Assembly: GCF_008761635.1 (NCBI RefSeq)
Contig: NZ_CP044344.1
Coordinates: 744,001 to 808,000 of the forward strand
Direction of reading: 5' to 3'
DNA length: 64,000 nt
DNA from: Nocardioides cynanchi
GTDB taxonomy: Bacteria; Actinomycetota; Actinomycetes; Propionibacteriales; Nocardioidaceae
A model generated the notes under the pieces. It had not been told where the DNA came from and ran no database searches. It was given only the letters and a program-made list of their open reading frames with translations. A program made the position numbers and the translations under genes. This document shows, piece by piece, positions 38,282-47,179 of this stretch (position 1 is its first letter; every line of letters begins with the position of its first letter).

Positions 38282-40312
38282 ATGTCCGAGCGCGCCCAGC
38301 CGCCGCCCCCCGAGACCCTGCCGGGTCTGCGGGCGACGGTGCGCGCGTCGCGGGCCCGTCGGCCGGCTCGGACCACGCCCGAGCCGCTCGCCGAGGTCGA
38401 CCCGGTGGCACGGGTGCTCGTCGACACCCCGCTCGCCCATCTCGACCGGACCTTCGACTACGCGGTGCCGGCATCCCTCGCGGAGGGGGCGGTGGCGGGA
38501 GCCCGGGTCAAGGTCCGCTTCGCCGGCAAGGACCTCGCCGGCTTCGTCGTCTCCCGGGTCGCGGCCTCCGACCACACCGGGGCCCTGAGTCCGCTCCGCA
38601 AGGTCGTCAGCTCCGAGCCGGTCCTCTCACCCGCGGTCGCACACCTCGCCGAGACCCTCGCCGAGCGGTACGCCGGCACCCGCGCCGACGTGCTCCGGCT
38701 CGCCGTGCCTCCCCGCCACGCCACCACCGAGAAGCAGCCGTCGCCGCCCGAGGGGCGGGTCACGGTCGACCCGGCGGCCGCTGCCGAGGCCTGGGCCGCC
38801 TACCCGACCGCCGGCGCGTTCCTCGACCACCTGGGAGCCGGCGGCGCGCCCCGCGCCGTCTGGTCGGCGGCCCCCGGTGCCGACTGGCCGCGGCTGCTCG
38901 CGCACGCTGCTGCCGTCGCCCTCGGGGGCGGGCGCGGCAGCGTGCTCGTGGTCCCCGACCGGCGCGACGTCGTCCGGCTGGACGCCGCCCTCACCGACGT
39001 GCTCGGTGAGGGGCACCACGTCGTCCTGACCGCCGGCGCCGGGCCGGCCCGGCGCTACCGCGAGTTCCTGGCCGTGTCGCGGGGCACCCGGCGCGTCGTC
39101 GTCGGCACCCGGGCGGCCGCGTTCGCACCGGTCGCCGACCTCGGCCTGGTGGCGATCTGGGACGACGGCGACGACCTGCACGCGGAGCCACGAGCGCCGT
39201 ACCCCCATGCCCGCGAGACCCTGCTCACCCGTGCCGTGCACGAGGGAGCCGCGGCCCTGGTCGGCGGGTTCTCCCGCAGCGTCGAGGCCGAGCAGCTGCT
39301 GGCGACCGGTTGGGCCCACGAGCTGGCCCTGCCGCGCGAGGTGCTGCGCGCCGCGGTCACCGTGTCGGTCACCGGCGACTCCGACCTCGCCCTCGAGCGG
39401 GACCCCCTGGCCCGGGCGAGCCGGCTGCCGCGACAGGCCTACGACGCTCTCGGCGCCGGGCTCGCGCGGGGTCCGGTCCTGGTGCAGACGCCACGCCAGG
39501 GGTACGCCGCGTCCCTGGCCTGCGAGCGCTGCCGCACGCCCGCACGCTGCGACCTGTGTGCGGGGCCGCTCGTGGTGCCGCGCCGGGCCGCTCCACCCAC
39601 CTGCCGCTGGTGCGGGACGGTCGCCGACTCGTGGTCCTGCCGGGCCTGCGGCCATCGCGGCCTGCGAGCACCGGTGGTGGGTGAGCGGCGCACGGCCGAG
39701 GAGCTCGGCCGGGCCTTCCCCGCGGTGCCGGTGGTGGCCTCCGGTGGTGACCACGTCGTGGAGTCGGTCGCCGCGCGGCCGGCGATCGTGGTGGCGACCC
39801 CGGGGGCCGAGCCGGTCGCGGACGGGGGCTACTCCGCCGTGCTGGTCCTCGACACCTGGCTGGCCCTGGCCCGGGCCGACCTGCGCACCGACGAGGAGGC
39901 GCTGCGCCGCTGGCTCAACGCCGCCGGTCTGGTCGCGCCCGGGGGCACGGTCGTGGCCGTGGGCGACCCCTCTCACCCGGCGCTCCAGGCGCTGGTGCGG
40001 TGGGACCCCGACGGTCATGCCCGTCGTGAGACCGAGGCCCGCGCCGAGGCTCACCTGCCGCCCGCGAGCCGCCTGGCCACCGTCACCGGACCTCCCGGGG
40101 CCGTCGACGACGCGCTGACCCTGCTCGACCTGCCACCCGGTGCCGAGGTGCTCGGGCCCGTCCCGGTCGACGACGACGCCTACCGGGTGGTGGTCCGGGT
40201 CCTGCGCGCCTCCGGGCCGTCCCTGTCCCGCGCGCTGGGCGAGGTGCAGCGGGTGCGTTCGGCGCGCAAGCTCGACGCCGTCCGCATCCAGGTGGACCCG
40301 GTGACCCTCTGA
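38282..40312 (+). CDS. priA: PriA-like primosome protein, helicase motifs absent
   Basis: A 676-residue replication-restart protein homologue. The N-terminal 3'-DNA-end binding domain (ARVLVDTPLAHLDRTFDYAVP) is typical. Where E. coli PriA has Walker A and DEEH, this protein has VWSAAPGADW and IWDDGDD, so ATPase activity is unlikely. The zinc cysteines are intact from Cys414 (CERCRTPARCDLC, CRWCG, CRACG). The same loss is known for mycobacterial PriA homologues. ATG 38282 follows a -10 at 38269, giving a near-leaderless start. Confidence 0.92.
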   Translation: MSERAQPPPPETLPGLRATVRASRARRPARTTPEPLAEVDPVARVLVDTPLAHLDRTFDYAVPASLAEGAVAGARVKVRFAGKDLAGFVVSRVAASDHTGALSPLRKVVSSEPVLSPAVAHLAETLAERYAGTRADVLRLAVPPRHATTEKQPSPPEGRVTVDPAAAAEAWAAYPTAGAFLDHLGAGGAPRAVWSAAPGADWPRLLAHAAAVALGGGRGSVLVVPDRRDVVRLDAALTDVLGEGHHVVLTAGAGPARRYREFLAVSRGTRRVVVGTRAAAFAPVADLGLVAIWDDGDDLHAEPRAPYPHARETLLTRAVHEGAAALVGGFSRSVEAEQLLATGWAHELALPREVLRAAVTVSVTGDSDLALERDPLARASRLPRQAYDALGAGLARGPVLVQTPRQGYAASLACERCRTPARCDLCAGPLVVPRRAAPPTCRWCGTVADSWSCRACGHRGLRAPVVGERRTAEELGRAFPAVPVVASGGDHVVESVAARPAIVVATPGAEPVADGGYSAVLVLDTWLALARADLRTDEEALRRWLNAAGLVAPGGTVVAVGDPSHPALQALVRWDPDGHARRETEARAEAHLPPASRLATVTGPPGAVDDALTLLDLPPGAEVLGPVPVDDDAYRVVVRVLRASGPSLSRALGEVQRVRSARKLDAVRIQVDPVTL

Positions 40313-40347
40313 CGGAACCCCTCGGTAGGCCCCTGCGTCCGACCCGC

Positions 40348-41124
40348 ATGCGTCCGCGACTCGCCCTGATCCCCGCGGCGCTGCTCCTCGTCGGGTGCGG
40401 AAGCCATCAGCCGGTCGCCTACGTCGCGCATCCCACCGGTCATCGCGACGTGGTGCTCCGGCTCACCACCGGCCCGGGCATGGGCACCGTCGAGACCTTC
40501 TTCAGCGAGCCGCCGGTGCTGGTCGTCACCGGTGACGGCACGTCGTACCTCCGCGGCGAGGAGGTGACGGCCCACGGGATCGTGTGGCCGGTCTTCCGGT
40601 TCCGGGCCGGCGACGCCGAGGTCCAGTCTCTGCTCCAGGAGGCCGACCGCGACGGACTGCTCGCACCGTCGCCCGACTACTCGCCCCCCTCCCCGATCAT
40701 GGACGGGGGCGACACCACCGTCGCGGTCTCGGCGGCGAACGGCACCTGGACCCACCGGGCCAACGGACTCGACGACGCAGCCCTCGAGAGCGGGGCGCGC
40801 GGCCGCCTGGCCGGGTTCGTGGCCTACCTCGATCGCTGGGGGCGCACCCCTCGCCGGCCACGCGCGCAGGAGCTCCGGCCGACCACCCTCCGGGTGCTGG
40901 CCCAGCCCAGTGACGGGGCTGGCACCCCGGTCGCTGCCTGGCCGTCGGGGACGGGGGTGCCGCTGGACCGGATCGGCGACTGCACCGTGGTGCGCGACCC
41001 CGTCGTCGTACGGCGGCTGACGACGTCCGACACCCACTACTACCGCGACGCGGGCCGGACCTACCAGGTCGCCGCGGCGGTGCTGCTCCCCGGCGACTCC
41101 TGCCCGGCCGGCGGCGCCTCCTAG
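40348..41124 (+). CDS. Predicted lipoprotein
   Basis: A 258-residue protein with signal peptide [16 protein letters not shown] and lipobox LVGC (Cys17). The mature domain has an antiparallel pattern ([24 protein letters not shown]) and two late Cys ([16 protein letters not shown]) possibly bridged. I recognise no characterised family. It lies between priA and def on the same strand. Confidence 0.74.
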   Translation: MRPRLALIPAALLLVGCGSHQPVAYVAHPTGHRDVVLRLTTGPGMGTVETFFSEPPVLVVTGDGTSYLRGEEVTAHGIVWPVFRFRAGDAEVQSLLQEADRDGLLAPSPDYSPPSPIMDGGDTTVAVSAANGTWTHRANGLDDAALESGARGRLAGFVAYLDRWGRTPRRPRAQELRPTTLRVLAQPSDGAGTPVAAWPSGTGVPLDRIGDCTVVRDPVVVRRLTTSDTHYYRDAGRTYQVAAAVLLPGDSCPAGGAS

Positions 41125-41127
41125 ACT
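41122..41127 (+). promoter_or_regulatory. -10 element for leaderless def
   Basis: TAGACT is followed by exactly six bases and the GTG start of def. It overlaps the end of the preceding lipoprotein gene. The same spacing is seen before rpe and hisE. Confidence 0.5.
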
Positions 41128-41133
41128 GCGCTC

Positions 41134-41682
41134 GTGCCCATCCAGCCGATCCGCCTGTTCGGCGACCCCGTGCTGCGGACGGCGGCGGTCGAGGTCGTGG
41201 ACTTCGACCGCGAGCTGCGCCGCCTGGTCCAGGACCTCACCGACACCATGCTCGAGGCCCCGGGCGCGGGGCTCGCCGCGCCCCAGATCGGCGTCGGGCT
41301 GCGCGCCTTCACGTGGTACGTCGACGGGGAGGTCGGCCACCTGGTGAACCCGGTGCTCGACCTTTCCGCGGAGACCCAGGACGGTCCCGAGGGCTGCCTG
41401 TCGATCCCCGGCCTCTCCATCGACTGTCGGCGGGCGTTGCGCGTGGTGGCGCGCGGTTTCGACATGTACGGCGAGCCGGTAACGATCGAGGGCAGCGACC
41501 TCCTGGCCCGCGCGATCCAGCACGAGACCGACCACCTCGACGGCGTGCTGTTCCTGGACCGGCTGAGCGCCGAGAACCGCAAGCTGGCGATGAAGGAGAT
41601 CCGCGAGTCCGAGTGGTTCGGGCTCGGTGGAGCGCCCACGATCAAGCTGTCGCCGCACCCCACGGGCGGGCTCGGCCTCTGA
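41134..41682 (+). CDS. def: Peptide deformylase
   Basis: A 182-residue Fe/Zn enzyme removing formyl from new protein N-termini. All three motifs are present: [10 protein letters not shown] (about 44-53), EGCLSIPG (about 88-95; Cys is a metal ligand) and QHETDHLDG (about 129-137; two His ligands). GTG start without a Shine-Dalgarno fits leaderless translation. Its stop overlaps fmt (TGATG), the gene for the formylating enzyme. Confidence 0.96.
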   Translation: MPIQPIRLFGDPVLRTAAVEVVDFDRELRRLVQDLTDTMLEAPGAGLAAPQIGVGLRAFTWYVDGEVGHLVNPVLDLSAETQDGPEGCLSIPGLSIDCRRALRVVARGFDMYGEPVTIEGSDLLARAIQHETDHLDGVLFLDRLSAENRKLAMKEIRESEWFGLGGAPTIKLSPHPTGGLGL

Positions 41683-42602
41683 TGCGGGTCGTCTTCGCGG
41701 GCACCCCCGAGGTCGCCCTTCCGTCCCTGACGGCGATCGCGGCCTCGCCGCACGAGGTGGTCGGCGTGGTGACCCGCCCGGACGCGCCGGCCGGCCGCGG
41801 GCGCAAGCTCGCACCCTCGCCGGTCGCCGAGGCGGCGGCAGCGCTCGGCGTCCCGGTGCTCAAGCCCGTCCATCCGCGCGAGCCCGACTTCCAGGCGGCC
41901 CTGCGCGAGCTCGCCCCCGACGTCTGCCCGGTGGTCGCCTACGGCGCCCTGCTGCCGCAGTCGGCTCTCGACATCCCGGTCCACGGCTGGGTCAACCTGC
42001 ACTTCTCGCTGCTGCCGGCCTGGCGTGGCGCCGCGCCGGTGCAACGGTCCCTGTGGGCCGGCGACGACGTGACCGGGGCGACCACCTTCCGGATCGTCGA
42101 GGAGCTCGACGCGGGCCCGACGTTCGGGCTGATGACCGAGACGATCCGGCCCGACGACACCGCCGGCACCCTGCTGGCCCGGCTGGCCGAGGGCGGCGCC
42201 GGGCTCCTGGTGGCCACCCTGGACGGCATCGCCGACGGCTCGCTCGAGGCCCGGCCCCAGAGCGAGGACGACGTCTCCTTCGCGCCCAAGATCAGTGTCG
42301 ACGACGCCCGGGTGGACTGGCGTCATCCGGCAGCGGTGCTCGACCGGCAGGTGCGGGCCTGCACGCCCGCCCCCGGCGCCTGGACGACGTACGCCGGAGA
42401 GCGGCTCAAGCTCGGCCCGGTCTCGCCTGCCGACGGCAACCTGCCGCCCGGTGAGCTGGTCGCCGGCAAGAACGCGGTGGTGGTCGGCACCGGCACCGCC
42501 GCCCTGCGGCTCGGCGAGGTCCAGCCGGTCGGCAAGCGGCCGATGCCTGCGGCGGACTGGGCGCGGGGCCTGCGTCTCGCCGGCGGCGAGGTGCTCGAGT
42601 GA
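41682..42602 (+). CDS. fmt: Methionyl-tRNA formyltransferase
   Basis: A 306-residue enzyme formylating initiator Met-tRNA. The N-terminal formyltransferase fold has [14 protein letters not shown] and the core [20 protein letters not shown] (Asn-His). The C-terminal OB-like domain starts near 210. It is coupled to def and rsmB (GTGA overlap), the common def-fmt-rsmB order. Confidence 0.96.
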   Translation: MRVVFAGTPEVALPSLTAIAASPHEVVGVVTRPDAPAGRGRKLAPSPVAEAAAALGVPVLKPVHPREPDFQAALRELAPDVCPVVAYGALLPQSALDIPVHGWVNLHFSLLPAWRGAAPVQRSLWAGDDVTGATTFRIVEELDAGPTFGLMTETIRPDDTAGTLLARLAEGGAGLLVATLDGIADGSLEARPQSEDDVSFAPKISVDDARVDWRHPAAVLDRQVRACTPAPGAWTTYAGERLKLGPVSPADGNLPPGELVAGKNAVVVGTGTAALRLGEVQPVGKRPMPAADWARGLRLAGGEVLE

Positions 42603-43936
42603 GCGCTCCCGACCCTGCCCGCCGGGCGGCCTACGACGTGCTGCGCGCCGTCCGCGTCGCGGACGCCTACACCAACCTCGCACTGCCGGTGGCCCTCGGC
42701 CGGCGGCGGGTGACCGGGCGGGACGCGGCCTTCGCCACCGAGCTGGCCAGTGGCACCATCCGCCGGCGTGGCACCTACGACGCGATCCTCGGCGAGTGCA
42801 TCGACCGGCCGCTCGACAAGGTGCAGGTCAAGGTCCTCGACATCCTGCGGCTCGGCTGCCACCAGCTCCTGTCGATGCGGGTGCCGCCCCACGCGGCCAT
42901 CAGCACCAGCGTCGACCTGGCCCGTGCCGAGGTCGGTGACGGGGCCGCGGGGTTCGTCAACGCGGTGCTCCGCAAGGTCTCGGCCCGCGACGTGGCGGGC
43001 TGGCTGAACACCCTCGACGCCGACCGGACCGTCCGCTTCTCGCATCCGCAGTGGATCGTCGACCTGCTCACCGAGGCGGTCGGGGCGGCCGAGATCGACG
43101 CCCTGCTCGCCGCCGACAACGAGTCACCCGCGGTGACCCTGGTCGCCCGCCCCGGACGCTCGACCCGCGACGAGCTGCCCGGCGAGCCGACCCGCTTCTC
43201 GCCGTACGGCGTGGTCTCGGCCGGCGGAGACCCGGGCAGCGTGCCTGCAGTCGCCGAGGGTCGGGCCGGAGTGCAGGACGAAGGCTCCCAGCTGGTGGCC
43301 GTCGCGCTGGCCGGGGCGCCGCTGGAGGGCCCCGACCGTCGGTGGCTCGACCTCTGCGCGGGGCCGGGCGGCAAGGCGGCGCTCCTGGCGGCCCTGGCCG
43401 CCGAGCGCGAGGCCCGGCTGGTCGCCGCCGAGGTCCAGCCGCACCGGGCCGACCTGGTCCGCCGGGTCCTGGGTGTCGCCTCCGCCCACCCGGCGCCCGG
43501 CGTCGAGGCGGTCACGGTGGCGGACGGCACCGCGCCGCCATGGGAGCCCGGCAGCTTCGACCGGGTCCTGGTCGACGCTCCCTGTTCCGGGCTCGGCGCG
43601 CTCCGCCGGCGCCCCGAGGCGCGCTGGCACAAGAGCCCCGACGACCTCGCCCAGCTCGTCGGGCTGCAGGTCGCGCTGCTCACCTCCGCCGTGTCGCTGG
43701 CGCGGCCCGGGGGAGTGGTGGTCTACGCCACCTGCTCCCCGGTGCTGGCGGAGACCGCCGGCGTGGTCACCCGGGTCCTCGACGCCTCGCGCCTCGACGG
43801 CCGCCCGGAGGTCACGCTGGAGCCCATGCCCCTCGACATCCCCGACAGCGTCGGCCCGCTGCCGGGCACCGTCCAGCTCTGGCCGCACCGGCACCGCACC
43901 GACGCGATGTTCGTCGCCCTGCTCCGGCGCACCTGA
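42599..43936 (+). CDS. rsmB: 16S rRNA m5C967 methyltransferase RsmB
   Basis: A 445-residue RNA methyltransferase. The N-terminal NusB-like domain (1-140) leads to a catalytic domain with [17 protein letters not shown] for SAM binding, [19 protein letters not shown] and VVYATCSPV, the last two with the catalytic Cys pair. It methylates C967 of 16S rRNA. GTG start overlaps the fmt stop. It is followed by tandem repeats rather than a neighbouring gene. Confidence 0.94.
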   Translation: MSAPDPARRAAYDVLRAVRVADAYTNLALPVALGRRRVTGRDAAFATELASGTIRRRGTYDAILGECIDRPLDKVQVKVLDILRLGCHQLLSMRVPPHAAISTSVDLARAEVGDGAAGFVNAVLRKVSARDVAGWLNTLDADRTVRFSHPQWIVDLLTEAVGAAEIDALLAADNESPAVTLVARPGRSTRDELPGEPTRFSPYGVVSAGGDPGSVPAVAEGRAGVQDEGSQLVAVALAGAPLEGPDRRWLDLCAGPGGKAALLAALAAEREARLVAAEVQPHRADLVRRVLGVASAHPAPGVEAVTVADGTAPPWEPGSFDRVLVDAPCSGLGALRRRPEARWHKSPDDLAQLVGLQVALLTSAVSLARPGGVVVYATCSPVLAETAGVVTRVLDASRLDGRPEVTLEPMPLDIPDSVGPLPGTVQLWPHRHRTDAMFVALLRRT

Positions 43937-43946
43937 CCGCGTCCTG

Positions 43947-44122
43947 GATCACCCGGTCCCGGTTCCCGAGCGGCTCTGCACGGGGATGTGGAGCACCCTG
44001 TCCCGGCTCCCGAGCGGCTCCGCACGGGGATGTGGACCACCCCGATCCACTTCCGCTTCCACGGTCGCCCGGGATCTGCACCAGGGTGATCCAGCTCCGC
44101 ATCGACGCTGTCCCGGGATGTG
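43947..44122 (+). repeat. Four 44-bp tandem repeat units
   Basis: Units start at 43947, 43991, 44035 and 44079, each exactly 44 bases and ending in GGGATGTG or GGGATCTG. Units 1 and 2 are closely matched (TCCCGAGCGGCTC then GCACGGGGATGTG); units 3 and 4 are degenerate (GATCCA...CTCCGC...CCCGGGAT). They fill most of the 298-base gap between rsmB and the polymerase gene, where no coding frame is convincing. Function unknown. Confidence 0.82.
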
Positions 44123-44234
44123 CGAGGGGCCGATCCACCCCGACGACCAGGCGTCAGGCGGGGCCCAGGTACCGCAGGTGGGCCTCCGGCGAGGTCAGGA
44201 AGCGGCGCCACGGCCGGGATGGGAGGGTGGTCCC

Positions 44235-45188
44235 ATGGCGAGCCCGTTCACCGAGGTCGAGGTCGACAACCGGGTGGTCAAGGTGACCAATCCCGATCGC
44301 GTCTATTTCCCCGACACGGGTGCGACCAAGCTCGATTTGGTCGACTACTACCTGGCCGTCGGCCCCGGCATCGTCAACGCGTTGTTCGAGCGACCGTGCA
44401 TGCTGCACCGTTTCCCGACCGGTCTGGCCGGCGAGAAGGTCCACCAGAAGCGGCTGCCCTCCGGCGCTCCCGACTGGGTGGAGACGGTCCGGCTGCACTT
44501 CCCGCGCTGGAACCGCACCGCCGACGAGCTGTGCGTCACCGAGCTGGGGGCGGTGATCTGGGCGGTCCAGATGTCGACCGTCGAGTTCCACCCCTGGAAC
44601 AGCCGACGCGAGGACCCCGAGAAGCCCGACGAGTGGCGGATCGACCTCGACCCCGGCCCGCTCAGCGACTTCGCCCAGGTGCAACGGGTGGCGGCGGTGA
44701 CCCACGAGATCCTGGACGAGCTCGGTGCGGTCGGCTATCCCAAGACCAGCGGTGGCAAAGGCCTGCACATCTACGTCCGGATCAAGCCCGACCACGGCCA
44801 CCAGGAGGTACGACGTGCGGCGCTGGCGTTCGCCCGTGAGGTCGAGCGCCGGATGCCCGACGACGTGACCACCCTCTGGTGGCGCAAGGACCGCGACCCC
44901 CATCACCTGTTCGTGGACTACAACCAGAACGCCCGCGACCACACCATCGCCGCGGCGTACTCCGTCCGCGGCGTCCCCGACGCCCGCGTCTCCACCCCGG
45001 TGCACTGGGACGAGGTGGACGACTGCGATCCTCGCGACTTCACGATCTCCACCGTCCCGGCCCGCTACGCCGAGCTCGGTGACCTGCACGCCGACATCGA
45101 CGAGCACGTCTTCGACCTCGAGCCGCTCCGCGAGTGGGCGGACCGGGACGAGGCGGAGGGCCGGCAGACACCCGAGGAGGAGTCATGA
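44235..45188 (+). CDS. LigD-type polymerase domain protein (archaeo-eukaryotic primase fold)
   Basis: A 317-residue stand-alone PolDom as found in LigD-related NHEJ repair. NPDRVYFPDTGATKLDLVDYY, the metal-binding DLDPGP (Asp pair) and KTSGGKGLHIYVRI are characteristic; the third catalytic Asp is in the HHLFVDYNQNARD region. It is usually a ribonucleotide-preferring polymerase that fills ends for repair. No ligase or nuclease domain is fused and no ku gene is in the window. GGGAGG lies eight bases before ATG. It overlaps the next gene (ATGA). Confidence 0.88.
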   Translation: MASPFTEVEVDNRVVKVTNPDRVYFPDTGATKLDLVDYYLAVGPGIVNALFERPCMLHRFPTGLAGEKVHQKRLPSGAPDWVETVRLHFPRWNRTADELCVTELGAVIWAVQMSTVEFHPWNSRREDPEKPDEWRIDLDPGPLSDFAQVQRVAAVTHEILDELGAVGYPKTSGGKGLHIYVRIKPDHGHQEVRRAALAFAREVERRMPDDVTTLWWRKDRDPHHLFVDYNQNARDHTIAAAYSVRGVPDARVSTPVHWDEVDDCDPRDFTISTVPARYAELGDLHADIDEHVFDLEPLREWADRDEAEGRQTPEEES

Positions 45189-46189
45189 GCGACCCGGCAC
45201 CGGCCGCGGTCGCGGCCTTCGCCGCCGACCACGAGGCCCTCGTGCTCGCCGGCGCCGAGGCCGTCGAGCTGGTCACCAGCGTGCTCGACGAGGCCGGCAT
45301 CAACTACCTGAGCGTCTCGGGGCGGACCAAGAGCATCGCGTCCTTCGCGGAGAAGGCGACCCGCAGCGTCGACGGGGTGCGGCTGTACGCCGACCCGTTG
45401 CGCGAGATCGGCGACCAGCTGGGCGTCCGGGTGATCACCTACGTCCGCGACGACGTGGACGCCGTGGCCGACCTGCTCGGTGACCAGGTGGTCGTCAACG
45501 ACGACCGTGACCTCGGCCGCGAGACCGCCAGCGAGGGTCGCTTCGGCTACGCCAGCAGGCACCTCCAGATCGCCCTCGACCCGGCGCGGGAGAGCCAGCC
45601 CGCCTACGCCCACCTCCGCGGGCGCAACGTCCAGGTCCAGATCCGCACGGTGCTCCAGCACGCCTGGGCGGAGTTCGAGCACGACATCCGCTACAAGGGC
45701 ACGGTGCCGGCCGAGCACGCCCACGACTTCGACCGCCGCTTCACCCTGGCCGCCGGGCTGCTCGAGCTGGCCGACCAGGAGTTCGCCACGATCCGCGACC
45801 GCCTCCGGGGACCCGTGGACGGCGAGCGCGGCGCCCAGACCGAGCCCGACGCCGACCCGCGGCTCGACGCCCGGGAGCTGGCGGCCTTCTTGGCCGGGCA
45901 GTACGCCGACGCCGGCTGGTCGCGCAGCGACCACTACACCTGGGTGTCCGGGCTGCTGCTGGAGCTCGGCATCACCTCGCTCGACGAGCTCGCGGTGGTG
46001 CTCCGGGCCGCCGACGAGGAGGCGATCCGCGAGCGCATGGACTACCGCTACCCGCCCGGCGCCGTACGCCGGCTCGACGACGCCCTGCTCGCGACGTACG
46101 GCGAGGAGTACGTCGGGCTGCACGGCAACGCCCATCGCTCGGCCGCGCTGCGGGCCCGGCTCGACAAGCTGAGCGAGACCTCGCCCTAG
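45185..46189 (+). CDS. RelA/SpoT-domain nucleotide pyrophosphokinase-like protein
   Basis: A 334-residue protein with a synthetase domain only. The ATP-site GRTKSIASFAEKATR (46-60), LGVRVITYVRDDVD (79-92), FGYASRHLQI and VQIRTVLQHAWAEFEHDIRY with KG (151-172) are the synthetase landmarks. The HD hydrolase and the TGS/ACT domains of long RelA are missing. About 120 C-terminal residues (ARELAAFLAGQYADAGWS) are of unknown fold. It likely makes (p)ppGpp or pGpp, or is a related toxin-like enzyme; the sequence cannot decide. It overlaps the polymerase gene by ATGA. Confidence 0.84.
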   Translation: MSDPAPAAVAAFAADHEALVLAGAEAVELVTSVLDEAGINYLSVSGRTKSIASFAEKATRSVDGVRLYADPLREIGDQLGVRVITYVRDDVDAVADLLGDQVVVNDDRDLGRETASEGRFGYASRHLQIALDPARESQPAYAHLRGRNVQVQIRTVLQHAWAEFEHDIRYKGTVPAEHAHDFDRRFTLAAGLLELADQEFATIRDRLRGPVDGERGAQTEPDADPRLDARELAAFLAGQYADAGWSRSDHYTWVSGLLLELGITSLDELAVVLRAADEEAIRERMDYRYPPGAVRRLDDALLATYGEEYVGLHGNAHRSAALRARLDKLSETSP

Positions 46190-46192
46190 GAT
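46187..46192 (+). promoter_or_regulatory. -10 element for leaderless rpe
   Basis: TAGGAT is followed by six bases and the GTG start. It overlaps the stop codon of the synthetase gene. No Shine-Dalgarno is present. Confidence 0.5.
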
Positions 46193-46198
46193 CGCTGC

Positions 46199-46861
46199 GT
46201 GGGCATCCAGATCACTCCCAGCATCCTGTCCGCCGACTTCGCTGCGCTCGGCGCCGAGATCGCCCGGGTCCCCAGCGCGGACTGGATCCACGTCGACGTG
46301 ATGGACAACCACTTCGTGCCCAACCTGACCCTCGGTCCGGCCATGGTCGAGGCCCTGGTCAGGAGTACGACGGTGCCGGTCGACGCGCACCTGATGATCA
46401 CCGAGCCCGACCGCAACTCCGCGGCGTACGTCGAGGCGGGCGCGTCCAGCGTGACCTTCCACGTGGAGGCGGCCGCGGCGCCGGTGCGCCTGGCGCGCGA
46501 GATCCGCAGGCTGGGGGCCCGGGCCAGCATGGCGCTCAAGCCGGCCACCCCGATCGACCCCTACGAGGACCTGCTCGCCGAGCTCGACACGGTGCTGCTG
46601 ATGACCGTCGAGCCGGGGTTCGGTGGCCAGACCTTCCTCGAGCTGTGCCTGCCCAAGATCCGGCGCTGTCGCGAGCTGATGGACAAGCACGGCGTCCAGA
46701 CCTGGCTCCAGGTCGACGGCGGAATCAGCCTGGAGACCATCGAGCGGTGTGCCGAGGCCGGCGCCGACGTGTTCGTGGCCGGCTCCGCGGTGTTCGACGC
46801 TGACGACCCCGACGCGATGGTGGCCGCTCTGCGCGAGCGCGCTGTGACCGCCACCACCTGA
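46199..46861 (+). CDS. rpe: Ribulose-phosphate 3-epimerase
   Basis: A 220-residue TIM-barrel enzyme interconverting ribulose and xylulose 5-phosphates. [28 protein letters not shown] (His and Asp metal ligands), [20 protein letters not shown] and VDGGI are all present. The product, ribulose 5-phosphate, is a substrate for the RibB step of riboflavin synthesis, and the rib operon follows. GTG 46199 with a -10 at 46187 suggests leaderless translation. Confidence 0.96.
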   Translation: MGIQITPSILSADFAALGAEIARVPSADWIHVDVMDNHFVPNLTLGPAMVEALVRSTTVPVDAHLMITEPDRNSAAYVEAGASSVTFHVEAAAAPVRLAREIRRLGARASMALKPATPIDPYEDLLAELDTVLLMTVEPGFGGQTFLELCLPKIRRCRELMDKHGVQTWLQVDGGISLETIERCAEAGADVFVAGSAVFDADDPDAMVAALRERAVTATT

Positions 46862-46922
46862 GCCCCGGACCGCTCGCCGCTCGGGCCGCGCTAGGCTGGG
46901 CGGGCAAGGAGCAGAGATGCTC

Positions 46923-47063
46923 GCGTGCTCTGGGGGCGGTGTAACTCCGCACCGGCGGTGACTGAGCCAGACTCAGAAGTCCGCGACCCGGTCACCGCCA
47001 GTGACCGGTTGACCAGGCGAAACTCCTGGACCGACGGTCAAAGTCCGGATGGGAAGCGCACGC
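46923..47063 (+). promoter_or_regulatory. FMN riboswitch (RFN element)
   Basis: P1 is GCGUGC (46923-46928) with GCACGC (47058-47063). Conserved RFN blocks are GGGGGCGGUGUAACUCCGC, then ACCGGCGGUGA, then GACGGUCAAAGUCCGGAUGG. FMN binding would repress the riboflavin genes. A GCGGGACG...CGUCCCCGC hairpin follows at 47072-47092, with the dispersed palindrome after it and the ribD start at 47180. A -10-like TAGGCT is at 46892. Confidence 0.93.
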
Positions 47064-47109
47064 AGGGTGAGGCGGGACGACAACGTCCCCGCGGGTCGCA
47101 GGGTCCGCA

Positions 47110-47133
47110 GTGGTCGAGCGGAGTCGAGACCAC
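47110..47133 (-). repeat. Dispersed palindromic element, copy 6 in the ribD leader
   Basis: The full 24-base core in reverse direction (GTGGTCGAGC...GTCGAGACCAC). It lies between the FMN aptamer and the ribD ribosome site, in the expression platform, and is the best-preserved single copy. Confidence 0.9.
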
Positions 47134-47179
47134 GTCCCACCCGTAGCCCCGGAGTCCGCGACGAGGACACGAGGGGCAC

